Source of the DNA: Duganella levis
GTDB lineage: Bacteria; Pseudomonadota; Gammaproteobacteria; Burkholderiales; Burkholderiaceae_D
DNA length: 64,000 nucleotides
Reading direction: 5' to 3'
NCBI RefSeq assembly: GCF_009857605.1
Contig: NZ_WWCT01000006.1
Location: forward strand, 124,001 to 188,000
This document shows positions 9,360-18,341 of the stretch, piece by piece (the first letter of the stretch is position 1; each line of letters opens with the position of its first letter). The notes below the pieces were generated by a model that searched no databases, was not told the origin of the DNA, and worked only from the letters and a program-made list of their open reading frames with translations. A program made the translations under genes and the position numbers.

Positions 9360-10994
9360 ATGGATTCAATTGAAGTCGTCTTAGTCATGATGCTGGCGGT
9401 GGTCGCCAGCGCCTATATTCGCCGGGTGCTGCCGGGCACCATCCCGCTGCCGCTGGTGCAGATCGGCCTGGGCGCACTGATCGCCGCCAAGTCCGAACAT
9501 GGGGTTGACCTCGAACCGGACCTGTTCTTCCTGGTCTTTTTGCCGCCGCTGCTGTTCCTGGACGGCTGGCGCATTCCCAAGAGCGGCCTGCTGCGCGACA
9601 AAGGCACCATCATCGAACTGGCGTTCGGGCTGGTGGTGTTCACTGTGATCGGCGCCGGCTTCCTGATCCACTGGATGATTCCCGCCATGCCGCTGCCGGT
9701 GGCGTTTGCGCTGGCCGCCATCGTCTCGCCGACCGATCCGGTGGCCGTGAGTTCGATCGCCGCCACCTCGCCGATTCCGAAGCGGCTGATGCACATCCTG
9801 GAAGGCGAATCGCTGCTGAACGACGCCTCCGGCCTGGTGTGCTTCCGCTTTGCGGTGGCCGCCGCCATGACCGGCGCCTTCTCGCTGCAAACCGCCGCCA
9901 TCACCTTCTTCTGGCTGGTGGCCGGCGGCATCGCGGCCGGCGTCGGCGTGACCTGGCTGATCACCTGGCTGCAACGCTGGCTGACGCGCCACTTCGGCGA
10001 ACCGCCAGGCTCGCCGATCCTGGTCAACCTGCTGATGCCGTTCGGCGCCTACCTGGTGGCCGAACGCCTGCACGCCTCCGGCATCCTGGCCGCAGTGGCG
10101 GCCGGCATCACCATGAGCTACGTCGAGTTGAGCGGCCACGCCATGGCCAGCACCCGCATCCAGCGCTCGGCCGTGTGGGACACGGTGCAGTTCTCGCTGA
10201 ACGGCGTGATGTTCGTGCTGCTGGGCGAACAGCTACCGGAGATTTTCCACCTGGCCGGCACTTCGCTGGAGGAAAGCGGCCATTTGAACCGCTGGTGGCT
10301 GCTGGTGTACGCGGTCGCCATTACCGCCGGCCTGCTGGTGCTGCGCTTTGCGTGGGTGTGGGCCTCGCTGCGGCTGACCATCTTCAAACAGAAGTTCCGC
10401 CACCAGCCGCGTCAGAAAATCAATCCGCGCCTGCTGCTGGCCACCACGCTGGCCGGCGCGCGCGGCACCATCACGCTGGCCGGCGTGCTGACGCTGCCGC
10501 TGGTGCTGCCGGACGGCTCGCCGTTCCCGGCGCGCGCGCTGACCATCTTCATGGCCTGCTCGGTGATCCTGCTGTCGCTGCTGGTGGCCAGCATCGCCCT
10601 GCCACGGCTGCTGGCCGGCATGACCTTCCCGGCCGAACCGGAAGAGCAGCAGGAAGAAGATCTGGCGCGCCGCACCGCCGCCAATGCCGCCATTTCCGCC
10701 ATCGAGAAAGCGCAGATAGAGCTGATGGAATCCGACGCCTGCATCGATCCGGATGTCTATCCGCAGGCCGCCGCGCGCGTGATCGCCTTCTATGAGCACA
10801 AGCTGAAGGAAGTCGATCCAGAAAGCGAACAGGCGTGGCGCAAGACCGATTCCGCCGAACGCGAACTGCGGCTGGCGGCGCTGGCCGCCGAGCGCAACAC
10901 CGTGTTCGACCTGGCGCGCCACGATCACATTTCCGACGAAACCTCGCGCAAGCTGGTACGCGAAATCGACCTGATGGAAGCACGCTACCGCTAA
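9360..10994 (+). CDS. CPA1-type Na+/H+ antiporter
   Basis: 544 residues. About 12 membrane segments in the first 420 residues, with the NhaP/NHE signature IVSPTDPVAVSS (ion-binding Asp126) and the following HILEGESLLNDASGLV block, both diagnostic for CPA1 exchangers. The C-terminal ~120 residues are a hydrophilic, Glu-rich cytoplasmic tail. The start has AGGTAGGA directly upstream. It exports Na+ or K+ in exchange for protons across the inner membrane. The histidine kinase gene begins 4 bases after the stop, so the antiporter is probably co-transcribed with a two-component system. Confidence 0.93.
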   Translation: MDSIEVVLVMMLAVVASAYIRRVLPGTIPLPLVQIGLGALIAAKSEHGVDLEPDLFFLVFLPPLLFLDGWRIPKSGLLRDKGTIIELAFGLVVFTVIGAGFLIHWMIPAMPLPVAFALAAIVSPTDPVAVSSIAATSPIPKRLMHILEGESLLNDASGLVCFRFAVAAAMTGAFSLQTAAITFFWLVAGGIAAGVGVTWLITWLQRWLTRHFGEPPGSPILVNLLMPFGAYLVAERLHASGILAAVAAGITMSYVELSGHAMASTRIQRSAVWDTVQFSLNGVMFVLLGEQLPEIFHLAGTSLEESGHLNRWWLLVYAVAITAGLLVLRFAWVWASLRLTIFKQKFRHQPRQKINPRLLLATTLAGARGTITLAGVLTLPLVLPDGSPFPARALTIFMACSVILLSLLVASIALPRLLAGMTFPAEPEEQQEEDLARRTAANAAISAIEKAQIELMESDACIDPDVYPQAAARVIAFYEHKLKEVDPESEQAWRKTDSAERELRLAALAAERNTVFDLARHDHISDETSRKLVREIDLMEARYR

Positions 10995-10998
10995 CGCC

Positions 10999-12069
10999 AT
11001 GCAGAGAACCCGCACCGTCATCGCCCTCGCCTGGGTCTTGTTCTGGATACTGATGATTACCACATCAGTCCAGGAATATCTGCGCGATCACGATCACGGT
11101 GTATGGAAGCCGATATTGTGGGAAGGCTCGTCGGCGCTGACCGGCACCGTGCTGCTGCTAGCGCAGCGCCGCTTCACGCGCCGTTACGACCACCTGATCC
11201 ATGCGCCGCTGCGCTGGTTCGCGCGCCAGCTGGCCTGGCTGCCGGTGTACTGGCTGGGGTTCGTGCCGATCGCTTTCGGCATGCGTCACGCGGTCTACGG
11301 GCTGGCCGGCGAACGCTATCCGCACGGCGGCTGGATCGAGATCTATCTGTACGAAGACATCAAGATGACGGTGTTCTTCTTCATCTTCGCCACCATCACC
11401 TTTGGCGTGCTGTCGTTCCATGCCATGCTGGATGAAAAGCTGCGGGTGGAGCGCGCCAATGCGTCGCTGCGCGAGGCGCAGCTGCTGCGCCTGAGCCAGC
11501 AGATGCAGCCGCACTTCCTGTTCAACGCCTTGAACACGATATCGTCGCTGATGTACAGCGACGTGGCGCGCGCCGACGCCATGCTGGTGCAGCTGTCGGA
11601 CGTGCTGCGCGCCACGCTGGATGTCGGCGAGCGCCATCTGGTGCCCCTGGAAATGGAACTGCGGCTGCTACGCGGTTACGCGGCACTGATGGCCGAGCGC
11701 TTCTCGGACCGCGTCAGCATCGCCTGGCAGGTCGACGATGCGCTGCTGGCCTGCGCGGTGCCGGTGATGAGCATGCAGCCCTTGCTGGAGAATGTATTCA
11801 AGCACACAGTCGAAAAGCGCCGCCAGCCAACCGCCATCACACTATCCGCCCAGCGCCAGCAAGACACGCTGGTGCTGCGCGTTGAAGACGACAGCGGCCT
11901 GCTGCCAGCCGCGCCGACCGCCTCGTCGCCTCCGGCGGCCGGCGGCATCGGCGTGCGCAACCTGCGCGAACGACTGGCCGCGCTGTATGGCAATCGCGCC
12001 GCGTTTGACCTGATCCAGCTGTCGCCCGCCGGCGTGCGGGCCGAAGTGAGGCTGCCATGCGCGTCCTGA
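10999..12069 (+). CDS. LytS/AlgZ-type sensor histidine kinase
   Basis: 356 residues. Four hydrophobic membrane segments within about 5-140, then a short coil and the His_kinase domain with phosphorylated His172 in QQMQPHFLFNALNT, followed by an HATPase region with MQPLLENVFKHTVE and GIGVRNLRERL. This is the LytS/YehU/AlgZ family, which pairs with LytTR regulators; indeed such a regulator overlaps its 3' end by 13 bases. The membrane input region has no recognised sensory domain. Inner membrane. Confidence 0.93.
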   Translation: MQRTRTVIALAWVLFWILMITTSVQEYLRDHDHGVWKPILWEGSSALTGTVLLLAQRRFTRRYDHLIHAPLRWFARQLAWLPVYWLGFVPIAFGMRHAVYGLAGERYPHGGWIEIYLYEDIKMTVFFFIFATITFGVLSFHAMLDEKLRVERANASLREAQLLRLSQQMQPHFLFNALNTISSLMYSDVARADAMLVQLSDVLRATLDVGERHLVPLEMELRLLRGYAALMAERFSDRVSIAWQVDDALLACAVPVMSMQPLLENVFKHTVEKRRQPTAITLSAQRQQDTLVLRVEDDSGLLPAAPTASSPPAAGGIGVRNLRERLAALYGNRAAFDLIQLSPAGVRAEVRLPCAS

Positions 12070-12791
12070 TCATCGACGACGAACGCCCTGCCCGCGACAA
12101 ACTGCGCCGCATGCTGGCGGCCGAACCGGACATCAGCGCCATCGAAGAAGCCCGCGACGGCGTCGAAGCGCTGGAAATGCTGCCAGCCTTCGCGCCCGAC
12201 TTGCTGCTGCTCGACATCCAGATGCCCGAGATCACCGGCCTCGATGTCGCCGCCTCGCTGCCGACTCCCGCGCCGCTGGTGGTGTTCGTCACCGCCTACG
12301 ACGAATACGCCGTGCGCGCCTTCGACGCCAACGCCATCGACTACCTGCTCAAGCCCTACGACCAGCCACGTCTGCAACGCGCATTGCAACGCGCACGCGA
12401 ACGCCTCGTCCTGCCGCGCACCGCCGCCACCGCAACCGAAGCCGCGCCCGCCCTGCCCGCCGTCACTCAACTGCTGGTCCCCGAACGCACCGGCACCCGC
12501 ATCATCAAAGTCGACGCCATCCAATGGATCGAAACCGCCGACAACTACATCATCCTGCATACCGCCGACGGCCAACCGCTGATGCGCCAGACCCTGGCCG
12601 GCCTGCTGGACAAACTCGGCCCGCGCTTCATCCGCTGCCACCGCCGCGCCGCCGTGCAGCTGGACTGGATCGCCAGCATCGTCAACCACGAAAAAGGGGA
12701 CGGCGAACTGCTGTTGCACAGCGGCGCGCGCGTCCCCCTCAGCCGTCAATACCGCGCCGACGTCGTCGCGCGGATCGCCGACAATATTTAA
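12057..12791 (+). CDS. LytTR-family response regulator
   Basis: 244 residues. Receiver domain with Asp7-Asp8 and phosphoacceptor Asp53 in LLLLDIQMPEITG, lysine in YLLKPYDQP, then a linker and a C-terminal LytTR DNA-binding domain containing IQWIETADNYIILHT and FIRCHRRAAVQLDWI. It is translationally coupled to the upstream kinase by a 13-base overlap, so the two make a LytSR-like pair. Targets are unknown; LytTR proteins bind paired 9-bp direct repeats, none of which I could identify with confidence. Its stop overlaps that of the convergent PEP-CTERM gene. Confidence 0.95.
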   Translation: MRVLIIDDERPARDKLRRMLAAEPDISAIEEARDGVEALEMLPAFAPDLLLLDIQMPEITGLDVAASLPTPAPLVVFVTAYDEYAVRAFDANAIDYLLKPYDQPRLQRALQRARERLVLPRTAATATEAAPALPAVTQLLVPERTGTRIIKVDAIQWIETADNYIILHTADGQPLMRQTLAGLLDKLGPRFIRCHRRAAVQLDWIASIVNHEKGDGELLLHSGARVPLSRQYRADVVARIADNI

Positions 12792-13510
12792 ACCACAGCC
12801 TGCTGCCCCTTCTGCTGGCGGCGCTTGGCCACGCCCACCAGCGCCAGTCCGGCCAGCAGCATGGCATAGGTTTCCGGCTCCGGCACCGCCGCCACCTGGG
12901 TCAGCGTATCGATGTTGGCATTGAAGGTGAAGGTATTATTCTGCGCATCGCCCCAAAAGAACGTGATCGTGCCATCGAAATCCTTCAGATCCAGCGTCGG
13001 TGGCAAGGCGCCGCTGTTCCATGTCTTGCCATTGTTCTTGTCCGTCAGCGTGATGTCGATATCCTGACTGACGCCCGGCGAAAGATTCTGTGCCGCCACC
13101 ACCTTGATCGAATCCTGCGCACCGGCATTGCCGCCAATGCCGTCGCTGATGATCGCCATCGGATCGAAGGCTGCGGTGCTGTTCGGCTCAAACTTGTAGC
13201 CGGTGCTGCTGGTGAACGTAACGCCGACATGCGTCGGACTGGCATAGCCGGCATAGGTGCCATTGGAATCGGTATCGTAAAAAATGCTTGGCGTGCTCAG
13301 GTCGTAAAAGAAGTGGCCACTGAGGGTGGTGCCCACGCTCAGCAAGTGACTGGCGCTACCCGATGGAAAATCGTCCGCCGCGCCGTTGCCAAAATCGACT
13401 GCGGTGCCGTGCGCAGTAAAGTCGAACCGCACCATCTCCGCCTGACTGACCGCAGAGGCCAGGCCCAGCACCAACATCGACAGCGCCTTCAAAGCTTTGA
13501 TACGTTTCAT
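12788..13510 (-). CDS. PEP-CTERM sorting-domain exported protein
   Basis: 240 residues. Signal peptide (about 1-24, ending SAVSQAE), a beta-rich body without recognised catalytic motif, and a C-terminal sorting tag VPEPETYAMLLAGLALVG followed by AKRRQQ: the Pro-Glu-Pro motif, hydrophobic helix and basic tail of exosortase substrates. Such proteins are cut and transferred to the cell surface or exopolysaccharide matrix by exosortase, which is not in this window. Function of the body is unknown. The only two tail neighbours are the LytTR regulator (convergent) and a divergent acyltransferase. Confidence 0.92.
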   Translation of the reverse strand: MKRIKALKALSMLVLGLASAVSQAEMVRFDFTAHGTAVDFGNGAADDFPSGSASHLLSVGTTLSGHFFYDLSTPSIFYDTDSNGTYAGYASPTHVGVTFTSSTGYKFEPNSTAAFDPMAIISDGIGGNAGAQDSIKVVAAQNLSPGVSQDIDITLTDKNNGKTWNSGALPPTLDLKDFDGTITFFWGDAQNNTFTFNANIDTLTQVAAVPEPETYAMLLAGLALVGVAKRRQQKGQQAVV

Positions 13511-13541
13511 GTCATCCCCTATGTTTTAGAAAGAAGACTTT

Positions 13542-13563
13542 TATTGTATCCACAAATACAATA
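13542..13563. promoter_or_regulatory. Inverted repeat in divergent promoter region
   Basis: TATTGTAT-CCACAA-ATACAATA: a perfect 8-bp inverted repeat with a 6-base spacer in the AT-rich region between the PEP-CTERM gene (start 32 bases left) and the acyltransferase gene (start 130 bases right). The size and spacing suit a dimeric repressor site; part of it resembles a -10 box (TACAAT). There is no T-run directly after it in either direction, so it is not a terminator. Confidence 0.4.
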
Positions 13564-13692
13564 TTTGATGTTTTTTTGTTTATTCTTTTTTGCAAGTCTC
13601 CGGCTCACCCCACGCGCCGCCCGTTTCGCCCCATGACGCTGGACGCAGCATCGCCGGCTGCTTAATCTAAAGACATCACAAAGGAGCTATCA

Positions 13693-14889
13693 ATGACTAA
13701 GCCACGCCTGTATTTCCTCGACTGGATCCGCATCTTCGCGTTCTTCGTGCTGATCTTCTACCACACCGGCATGTACTACGTGACCTGGGACTGGCACGTC
13801 AAAAGTCCCTACGCCAGCGACGCCATCGAACCGTTGATGATCCTGTCGTCGCCATGGCGTCTCGGCCTGCTGTTCATGATTTCCGGCGTGGCCACCGCCT
13901 TCATGCTGCAAAAACTGCGCGTCGGCGCCCTGCTCAAGCAGCGCAGCTGGCGGCTGCTGGTGCCGCTGATATTCGGCATGTTCGTCATCGTGCCCCCGCA
14001 GGCATATTTCGAGGTGGTGGAAAAAGTCGCCTACCATGGCAGCTACGCGGAATTCATGCGCCTCTACGTCAGCAGCTACCATGGCTTCTGCCGTGGCGCC
14101 GACTGCCTGCGCATGCCGACCTGGAACCATCTGTGGTTCGTGTCCTACCTGTGGGCCTACACCATGATCGGCGGCTTGATCGTGTGGCTGCTCGGCGCCC
14201 GCTTCCAGCGCCTGTCCGACGCGGTGGGACGCCTGCTGAGCGGCTGGCGCATCATCGTGCTGCCGGTGATCGTACTGGCGGTGGCGCGCTACACGCTGGC
14301 CGACCGCTTCCCTACTACCCATGCGCTGGTCGATGACTGGTACAGCCACGCCCAGTACTTCTTCCTGTTCGCCCTGGGCGCGCTGCTGGCGATGCAGACC
14401 GGCTTCTGGGTCCGCGTCGACGCACTGCGCTGGACCAGCCTTGGCCTGTGGCTGTGCAGCTGGGCGCTGATCGTCTGCTACTGGTCGATCCCGGAAGCGC
14501 TGGCCACGCCGGAAGTGCTGCAATGGAAGCCGGTGATGCGCGCCATCTACTGCCTGTGCCAGTGGGCGCCGATCCTGACCGTATGCGGTTTCGGCCACCG
14601 TCACCTGAACTTCGACAGCGCCAAGCGTCGCTACCTGACCGAAGCCGTGTTCCCGGTCTACATCCTGCACCAGACGCTGATCGTCAGCATGGCGCACTGG
14701 ATGAAACCCATCAAACTGGCGCCGGGCATCGAAGGCACCTTCCTGATCGTGCTGACCTTCGGCATCAGCTTCGGCGTGTTTGAAGTGGTGCGCCGCATCG
14801 GCGTGCTGCGCCCACTGTTCGGACTTACTTCACAAACGTCAGCGTATGCTGCGCGGGCCCCGGCAGCAGTGGCGACTCCCGCCCGGTAA
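13693..14889 (+). CDS. Acyltransferase family 3 membrane protein (OpgC-like)
   Basis: 398 residues, about 10 membrane segments. The opening FLDWIRIFAFFVLIFYHTGMYY carries the conserved Asp-x-x-Arg and the catalytic-type His of acyltransferase-3 family proteins, which move acyl groups (acetyl, succinyl) onto sugars or glucans across the inner membrane. Overall layout resembles glucan-modifying OpgC-like proteins. The start has AAGGAG 7 bases upstream. Its last 65 bases overlap the 3' end of the convergent penicillin-acylase gene, an unusually long tail-to-tail overlap. Confidence 0.87.
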   Translation: MTKPRLYFLDWIRIFAFFVLIFYHTGMYYVTWDWHVKSPYASDAIEPLMILSSPWRLGLLFMISGVATAFMLQKLRVGALLKQRSWRLLVPLIFGMFVIVPPQAYFEVVEKVAYHGSYAEFMRLYVSSYHGFCRGADCLRMPTWNHLWFVSYLWAYTMIGGLIVWLLGARFQRLSDAVGRLLSGWRIIVLPVIVLAVARYTLADRFPTTHALVDDWYSHAQYFFLFALGALLAMQTGFWVRVDALRWTSLGLWLCSWALIVCYWSIPEALATPEVLQWKPVMRAIYCLCQWAPILTVCGFGHRHLNFDSAKRRYLTEAVFPVYILHQTLIVSMAHWMKPIKLAPGIEGTFLIVLTFGISFGVFEVVRRIGVLRPLFGLTSQTSAYAARAPAAVATPAR

Positions 14890-17230
14890 GCCAGTCCATA
14901 CGGCCATCGAGGAAGTACGGCGACAAGGGATGGCCACTCTGCCCGCCAGGCATGTTAAAGATGCCCTGCTCTTCGTGGCCCGGCGATACCGTCAGCCGCT
15001 CCGACTGGCCAAACGTCGGCCCGGCCACGCGCGGCATGTGCTGGTCGCCGGCCAGCATGTCCGGCGCCACCTTCAGGTATTTGCCCAGCAGTGGAACGGC
15101 GGACGCCATCGGATGCGCACTGGCTGCCGTGTTGCGCTGGCCCCAGGTGGCGTTCTTCAGCGGCTGGCCGTCCTTGGTCAGCTCCGCGATCACGCGGTCA
15201 AGCGCCGCCAGCTGCAAGGCTTCCCAGCTCGGATACTGCGACGGCAGCCAGCCGGCCGGCTGCTGGTCCAGCAAGCGCGCCAGCACCACCGGCCAGCGCG
15301 CGCTGATTGCGGCCATGCTGGCCTTGGGATCGATCTGCGCCAGCTCCGAGTTGACGCCGCCATAGGTGATGTCGTACACCGCGTACATGAAGCCGCGGGT
15401 GATGCGGTAACCGGCCGAATCCACGCTGGCCTTGCCGCTCCAGTTATCCTTCAGCAGCGCCAGCGCCTCGGTGCGTTGTGCATTGCCGGCGATGGCCTTG
15501 GCGTCCAGCGCGCCGATGGCGCGTTCACGCCATGCGGTCAGGAACACGGCGCGGTCATCGAGACCGATGGCGTAGACTTTTTTTACATCCGTTTTCGGAC
15601 CCAATGCGGTCAAGTCGTCGCGTACCTGATGCGCGCGCGCACCGAGGTCGAAGCCGCCATCGCCAATCAGCGCCGCGCCCTCGCCGGCCAACTGGCGGTT
15701 GTTGGCGGTGCCGAGCTGCCCTTGCGGCGGATTAACCACCTTCGGATACTCCGCCGGCGCCAGCCAGCCTTGCCACTGGCCGGCTGCATCGTCGGCCGTC
15801 AGCGGATAGGTCGAAGTCACGCCGTGCGCCGCGCGCCGTGGCAGCGGGCCGGCGATGGTCCAGCCGATATTGCCCTTGTCATCGCCGGCGACGAAATTCT
15901 GCACCGGCACACCCAGCGTCGGCGCAATCGCCAGCGCCTGATCGAGCGTATCGGCCGACTCCAGCTTGCCCGCGTTGAAGTTGACGGCGCCCGGCAGATG
16001 CGCGCTCCAGTGCAGCGCATAGCTGCGGCCCTGCACCTCGCGGATCGGACCGAGCGAGGTCTCGCGCACCGCCAGTTTAACGGCCGGCGCACCTTTTACC
16101 AGTATGGTTTCTTCCTGCACCACCGGCGTTTCCCATCCCGCTTGCGTGCGCACCTGGCCCGGCTTGGCGGCGTCGCTATCCAGCGCGATCAGGTCCAGGT
16201 AATCGCCATAACTGTTGGTGAAACCCCAGGCCACATGGCCGTTACTGCCCACCACCACGAACGGCGCGCCGGGCAGCGTGACGCCCACCATGCGGCGCTG
16301 GCCGCCCTTCCCATCCGGGAACTGCAAGGCGGCGCGATACCAGATGGCCGGCAGCTGGATACCCAGATGCATATCGTCGGCGACGATGGAGGCGCCGGTG
16401 TCGCTGCGGGTGCCGGCCACCGCCCAGTTATTGCTGCCGACCGTGTTGAGGAATTCGGCCTGCGCGACCTTGACCGCTGCCGGCCTATCTGCGGCTTTCG
16501 GCTTGCCCCACCATGCCGGCGGCGCCGATGGCATCACCACTTCGGCGTCGATCTGCTGCGCATCAAGTGGCGCATCCCAAGGCGTGGACTCGGGCGCGAG
16601 GAAGGCGCGCTGCTCGTCGGTGGTGTGATCGCGGAACCAGCCGCGCGCCAGTTCACGCGATTCCAGATTGCCTTGCAAATCGAAATACATGGCCCAGATC
16701 ACCAGCAGCGTATCGGCTTGGGTCCACGGGCGCGGCGTCTCACCCACCAGCGCATATTCAAACGGCTTGGTATTGAGCGCGTGCAGGCCGTCGTTGACGC
16801 CGGCCACATACCGATCCAGCAGCGCGCGGTCTTCTGCGGGCATGGACTTCAGCGCCAGTTCGCCGCGCGCGCGGAAGCGGTGCAGTCGGTGCGCTTTATC
16901 CAGCGGCAGCGCGCGGTCGCCAAACAGTTCGGACAATTCACCGGCCGCCACGCGGCGCAGCAGATCCATCTGGAAGAAGCGCTCCTGCGCATGCACAAAG
17001 CCGGTGGCATAAGCCACGTCGCCACGGCTGCCGCCACTGATGACCGGCACGCCATGCGCATCGCGCGCGACGCTGGCCGTGGTTTCGATTCCGGCCGCCT
17101 GGCGCGTGCCGTCCAGCTGCGCCAGACTGCCGCGCAAATACAGCCACGCCCCGGCTACTGCCAGCACCAGCAGCACCAGCGCCGCCAATAAAATCCGCTT
17201 CGACCACTCCGCCAGTCTGCTCGTCCGCAT
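14825..17230 (-). CDS. Penicillin acylase family protein (Ntn hydrolase)
   Basis: 801 residues. N-terminal membrane anchor/signal (about 11-34), alpha-subunit region with RDAHGVPVISG and ATGFVHAQERFFQMDLLRR, a spacer, and the predicted autocatalytic cleavage site before Ser266 in TVGSNNWAVAG, followed by the beta-subunit core (VGVTLPGAPFVVVGSNGHVAWGFT region). Family members hydrolyse amide bonds of beta-lactams, N-acyl-homoserine lactones or cyclic lipopeptides in the periplasm; the substrate here is unknown. The MarR-GNAT fusion gene ends 12 bases upstream, so the two likely form an operon. Confidence 0.92.
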   Translation of the reverse strand: MRTSRLAEWSKRILLAALVLLVLAVAGAWLYLRGSLAQLDGTRQAAGIETTASVARDAHGVPVISGGSRGDVAYATGFVHAQERFFQMDLLRRVAAGELSELFGDRALPLDKAHRLHRFRARGELALKSMPAEDRALLDRYVAGVNDGLHALNTKPFEYALVGETPRPWTQADTLLVIWAMYFDLQGNLESRELARGWFRDHTTDEQRAFLAPESTPWDAPLDAQQIDAEVVMPSAPPAWWGKPKAADRPAAVKVAQAEFLNTVGSNNWAVAGTRSDTGASIVADDMHLGIQLPAIWYRAALQFPDGKGGQRRMVGVTLPGAPFVVVGSNGHVAWGFTNSYGDYLDLIALDSDAAKPGQVRTQAGWETPVVQEETILVKGAPAVKLAVRETSLGPIREVQGRSYALHWSAHLPGAVNFNAGKLESADTLDQALAIAPTLGVPVQNFVAGDDKGNIGWTIAGPLPRRAAHGVTSTYPLTADDAAGQWQGWLAPAEYPKVVNPPQGQLGTANNRQLAGEGAALIGDGGFDLGARAHQVRDDLTALGPKTDVKKVYAIGLDDRAVFLTAWRERAIGALDAKAIAGNAQRTEALALLKDNWSGKASVDSAGYRITRGFMYAVYDITYGGVNSELAQIDPKASMAAISARWPVVLARLLDQQPAGWLPSQYPSWEALQLAALDRVIAELTKDGQPLKNATWGQRNTAASAHPMASAVPLLGKYLKVAPDMLAGDQHMPRVAGPTFGQSERLTVSPGHEEQGIFNMPGGQSGHPLSPYFLDGRMDWLTGRESPLLPGPAQHTLTFVK

Positions 17231-17242
17231 GCTGTCCCCAAT

Positions 17243-18205
17243 TTAGGATGAAGCTATGCATATTGCCATAAGATCGAGCTCCCACGTCTCATTCACCATA
17301 TCTTTGCCGAAGGCGTGCACCGGCTCCTCAGCCACCAGCACATAGCCTTTGCTCTGGTAGATATGGCGCGCTTCCTTTTGCTGGTCCGTGGTCCACAGGC
17401 GCATTTTGCGGTAGCCGGCTGCGCGCGCGAAGCGGTGGCATTCATCCACCAGCCGCGATCCGAGTCCGTAGCCGCGCGCCTGCTCTTCCACCAGCAGCAG
17501 CCGCAGTTTGGCCACGCCGTCCTCGCCGCTGCGCGCCAGCGCGATCGAGCCGACCGACTGACCGTTCATCTCGGCGATCCAGCAATGCTCCAGCACGGGA
17601 TCGAAGTCGCGCTCGAAGTCGGCGCAGATCTGGCCGACCAGCGTTTCAAAACTGCGGTCCCAGCCCTGCAGCGTGGCATACAGTTCGCCGTGGCGGCGTG
17701 TGATCCACGCCATGTCGCCCGGACGATGCGCGCGCAGTACGAACGGCTGGGCGTATTTGAGGCCGGCCTCGGTGTCCAGCAGCTCGCGGATGGTGCGCAT
17801 CGCATCCAGCATGCGCAGCTGGTCGGCATCGCCGAAGCGCGACAGCATGTCGCCCACCTCTTCGCGTGAGCGGCGGTCCAGCGGCTCGTAGACGGCGCGG
17901 CCGTGCTCCGTCAGATGCAGCAGCTTGGAGCGGCCATCGGTGGCGGACGGCACTTTGCTGACCAGACCAGCGCTTTCGAACTTGGCGACGATGCGGCTCA
18001 GGTAACCGCGATCCAGCCCCAGGTCGCGGCACAGCGCGGCCGATGGCTGGTCGCCATGGTGCGCCAATTCGTACAGCACGCGCATCTCGGTCAGCGTGAA
18101 TTCGCTGTGCAGCAGGCCTTCGCGCAGCACGCCGATCTGGCGCGTGAAAAATCGGTTAAACGAACGGACCGTCGCGACGCGGTCGTTAAAAACAGGGACA
18201 GGCAT
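17243..18205 (-). CDS. MarR-GNAT fusion: transcriptional regulator with acetyltransferase domain
   Basis: 320 residues. Residues about 1-150 form a MarR-type winged helix (FTLTEMRVLYELAHHG, LGLDRGYLSRIVAKFESAGLVSK); residues about 160-320 form a GNAT acetyltransferase with RLLLVEEQARGYGLGSRLVDECHRFARAAGYRKMRLWT, the acetyl-CoA-binding loop. I chose ATG 18205 because GGAG lies 5 bases upstream and the protein then begins directly with the MarR fold; an in-frame ATG 13 codons earlier is possible. Fusions of this kind are widespread but seldom characterised. It precedes the penicillin acylase gene by 12 bases and is divergent from the GAF gene. Confidence 0.9.
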   Translation of the reverse strand: MPVPVFNDRVATVRSFNRFFTRQIGVLREGLLHSEFTLTEMRVLYELAHHGDQPSAALCRDLGLDRGYLSRIVAKFESAGLVSKVPSATDGRSKLLHLTEHGRAVYEPLDRRSREEVGDMLSRFGDADQLRMLDAMRTIRELLDTEAGLKYAQPFVLRAHRPGDMAWITRRHGELYATLQGWDRSFETLVGQICADFERDFDPVLEHCWIAEMNGQSVGSIALARSGEDGVAKLRLLLVEEQARGYGLGSRLVDECHRFARAAGYRKMRLWTTDQQKEARHIYQSKGYVLVAEEPVHAFGKDMVNETWELDLMAICIASS

Positions 18206-18341
18206 GGCAACTCCAGCAAACGATACAGGGCAATTGTGCGACACATTGCTGACTGAGTCAACAATCTCGCGTAGCCCAGCTTGCCGGATAGTGTTAGAGT
18301 AAGAACAACACGACTACGCGGCCGCCGCGCCGTCTCACGCC

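Noticed and set aside
14780..17191. Plus-strand open frame of 803 codons opposite the penicillin acylase gene
   Set aside because: Antisense of a full, well-supported acylase; no recognisable domain and Arg/His/Gln-heavy composition.
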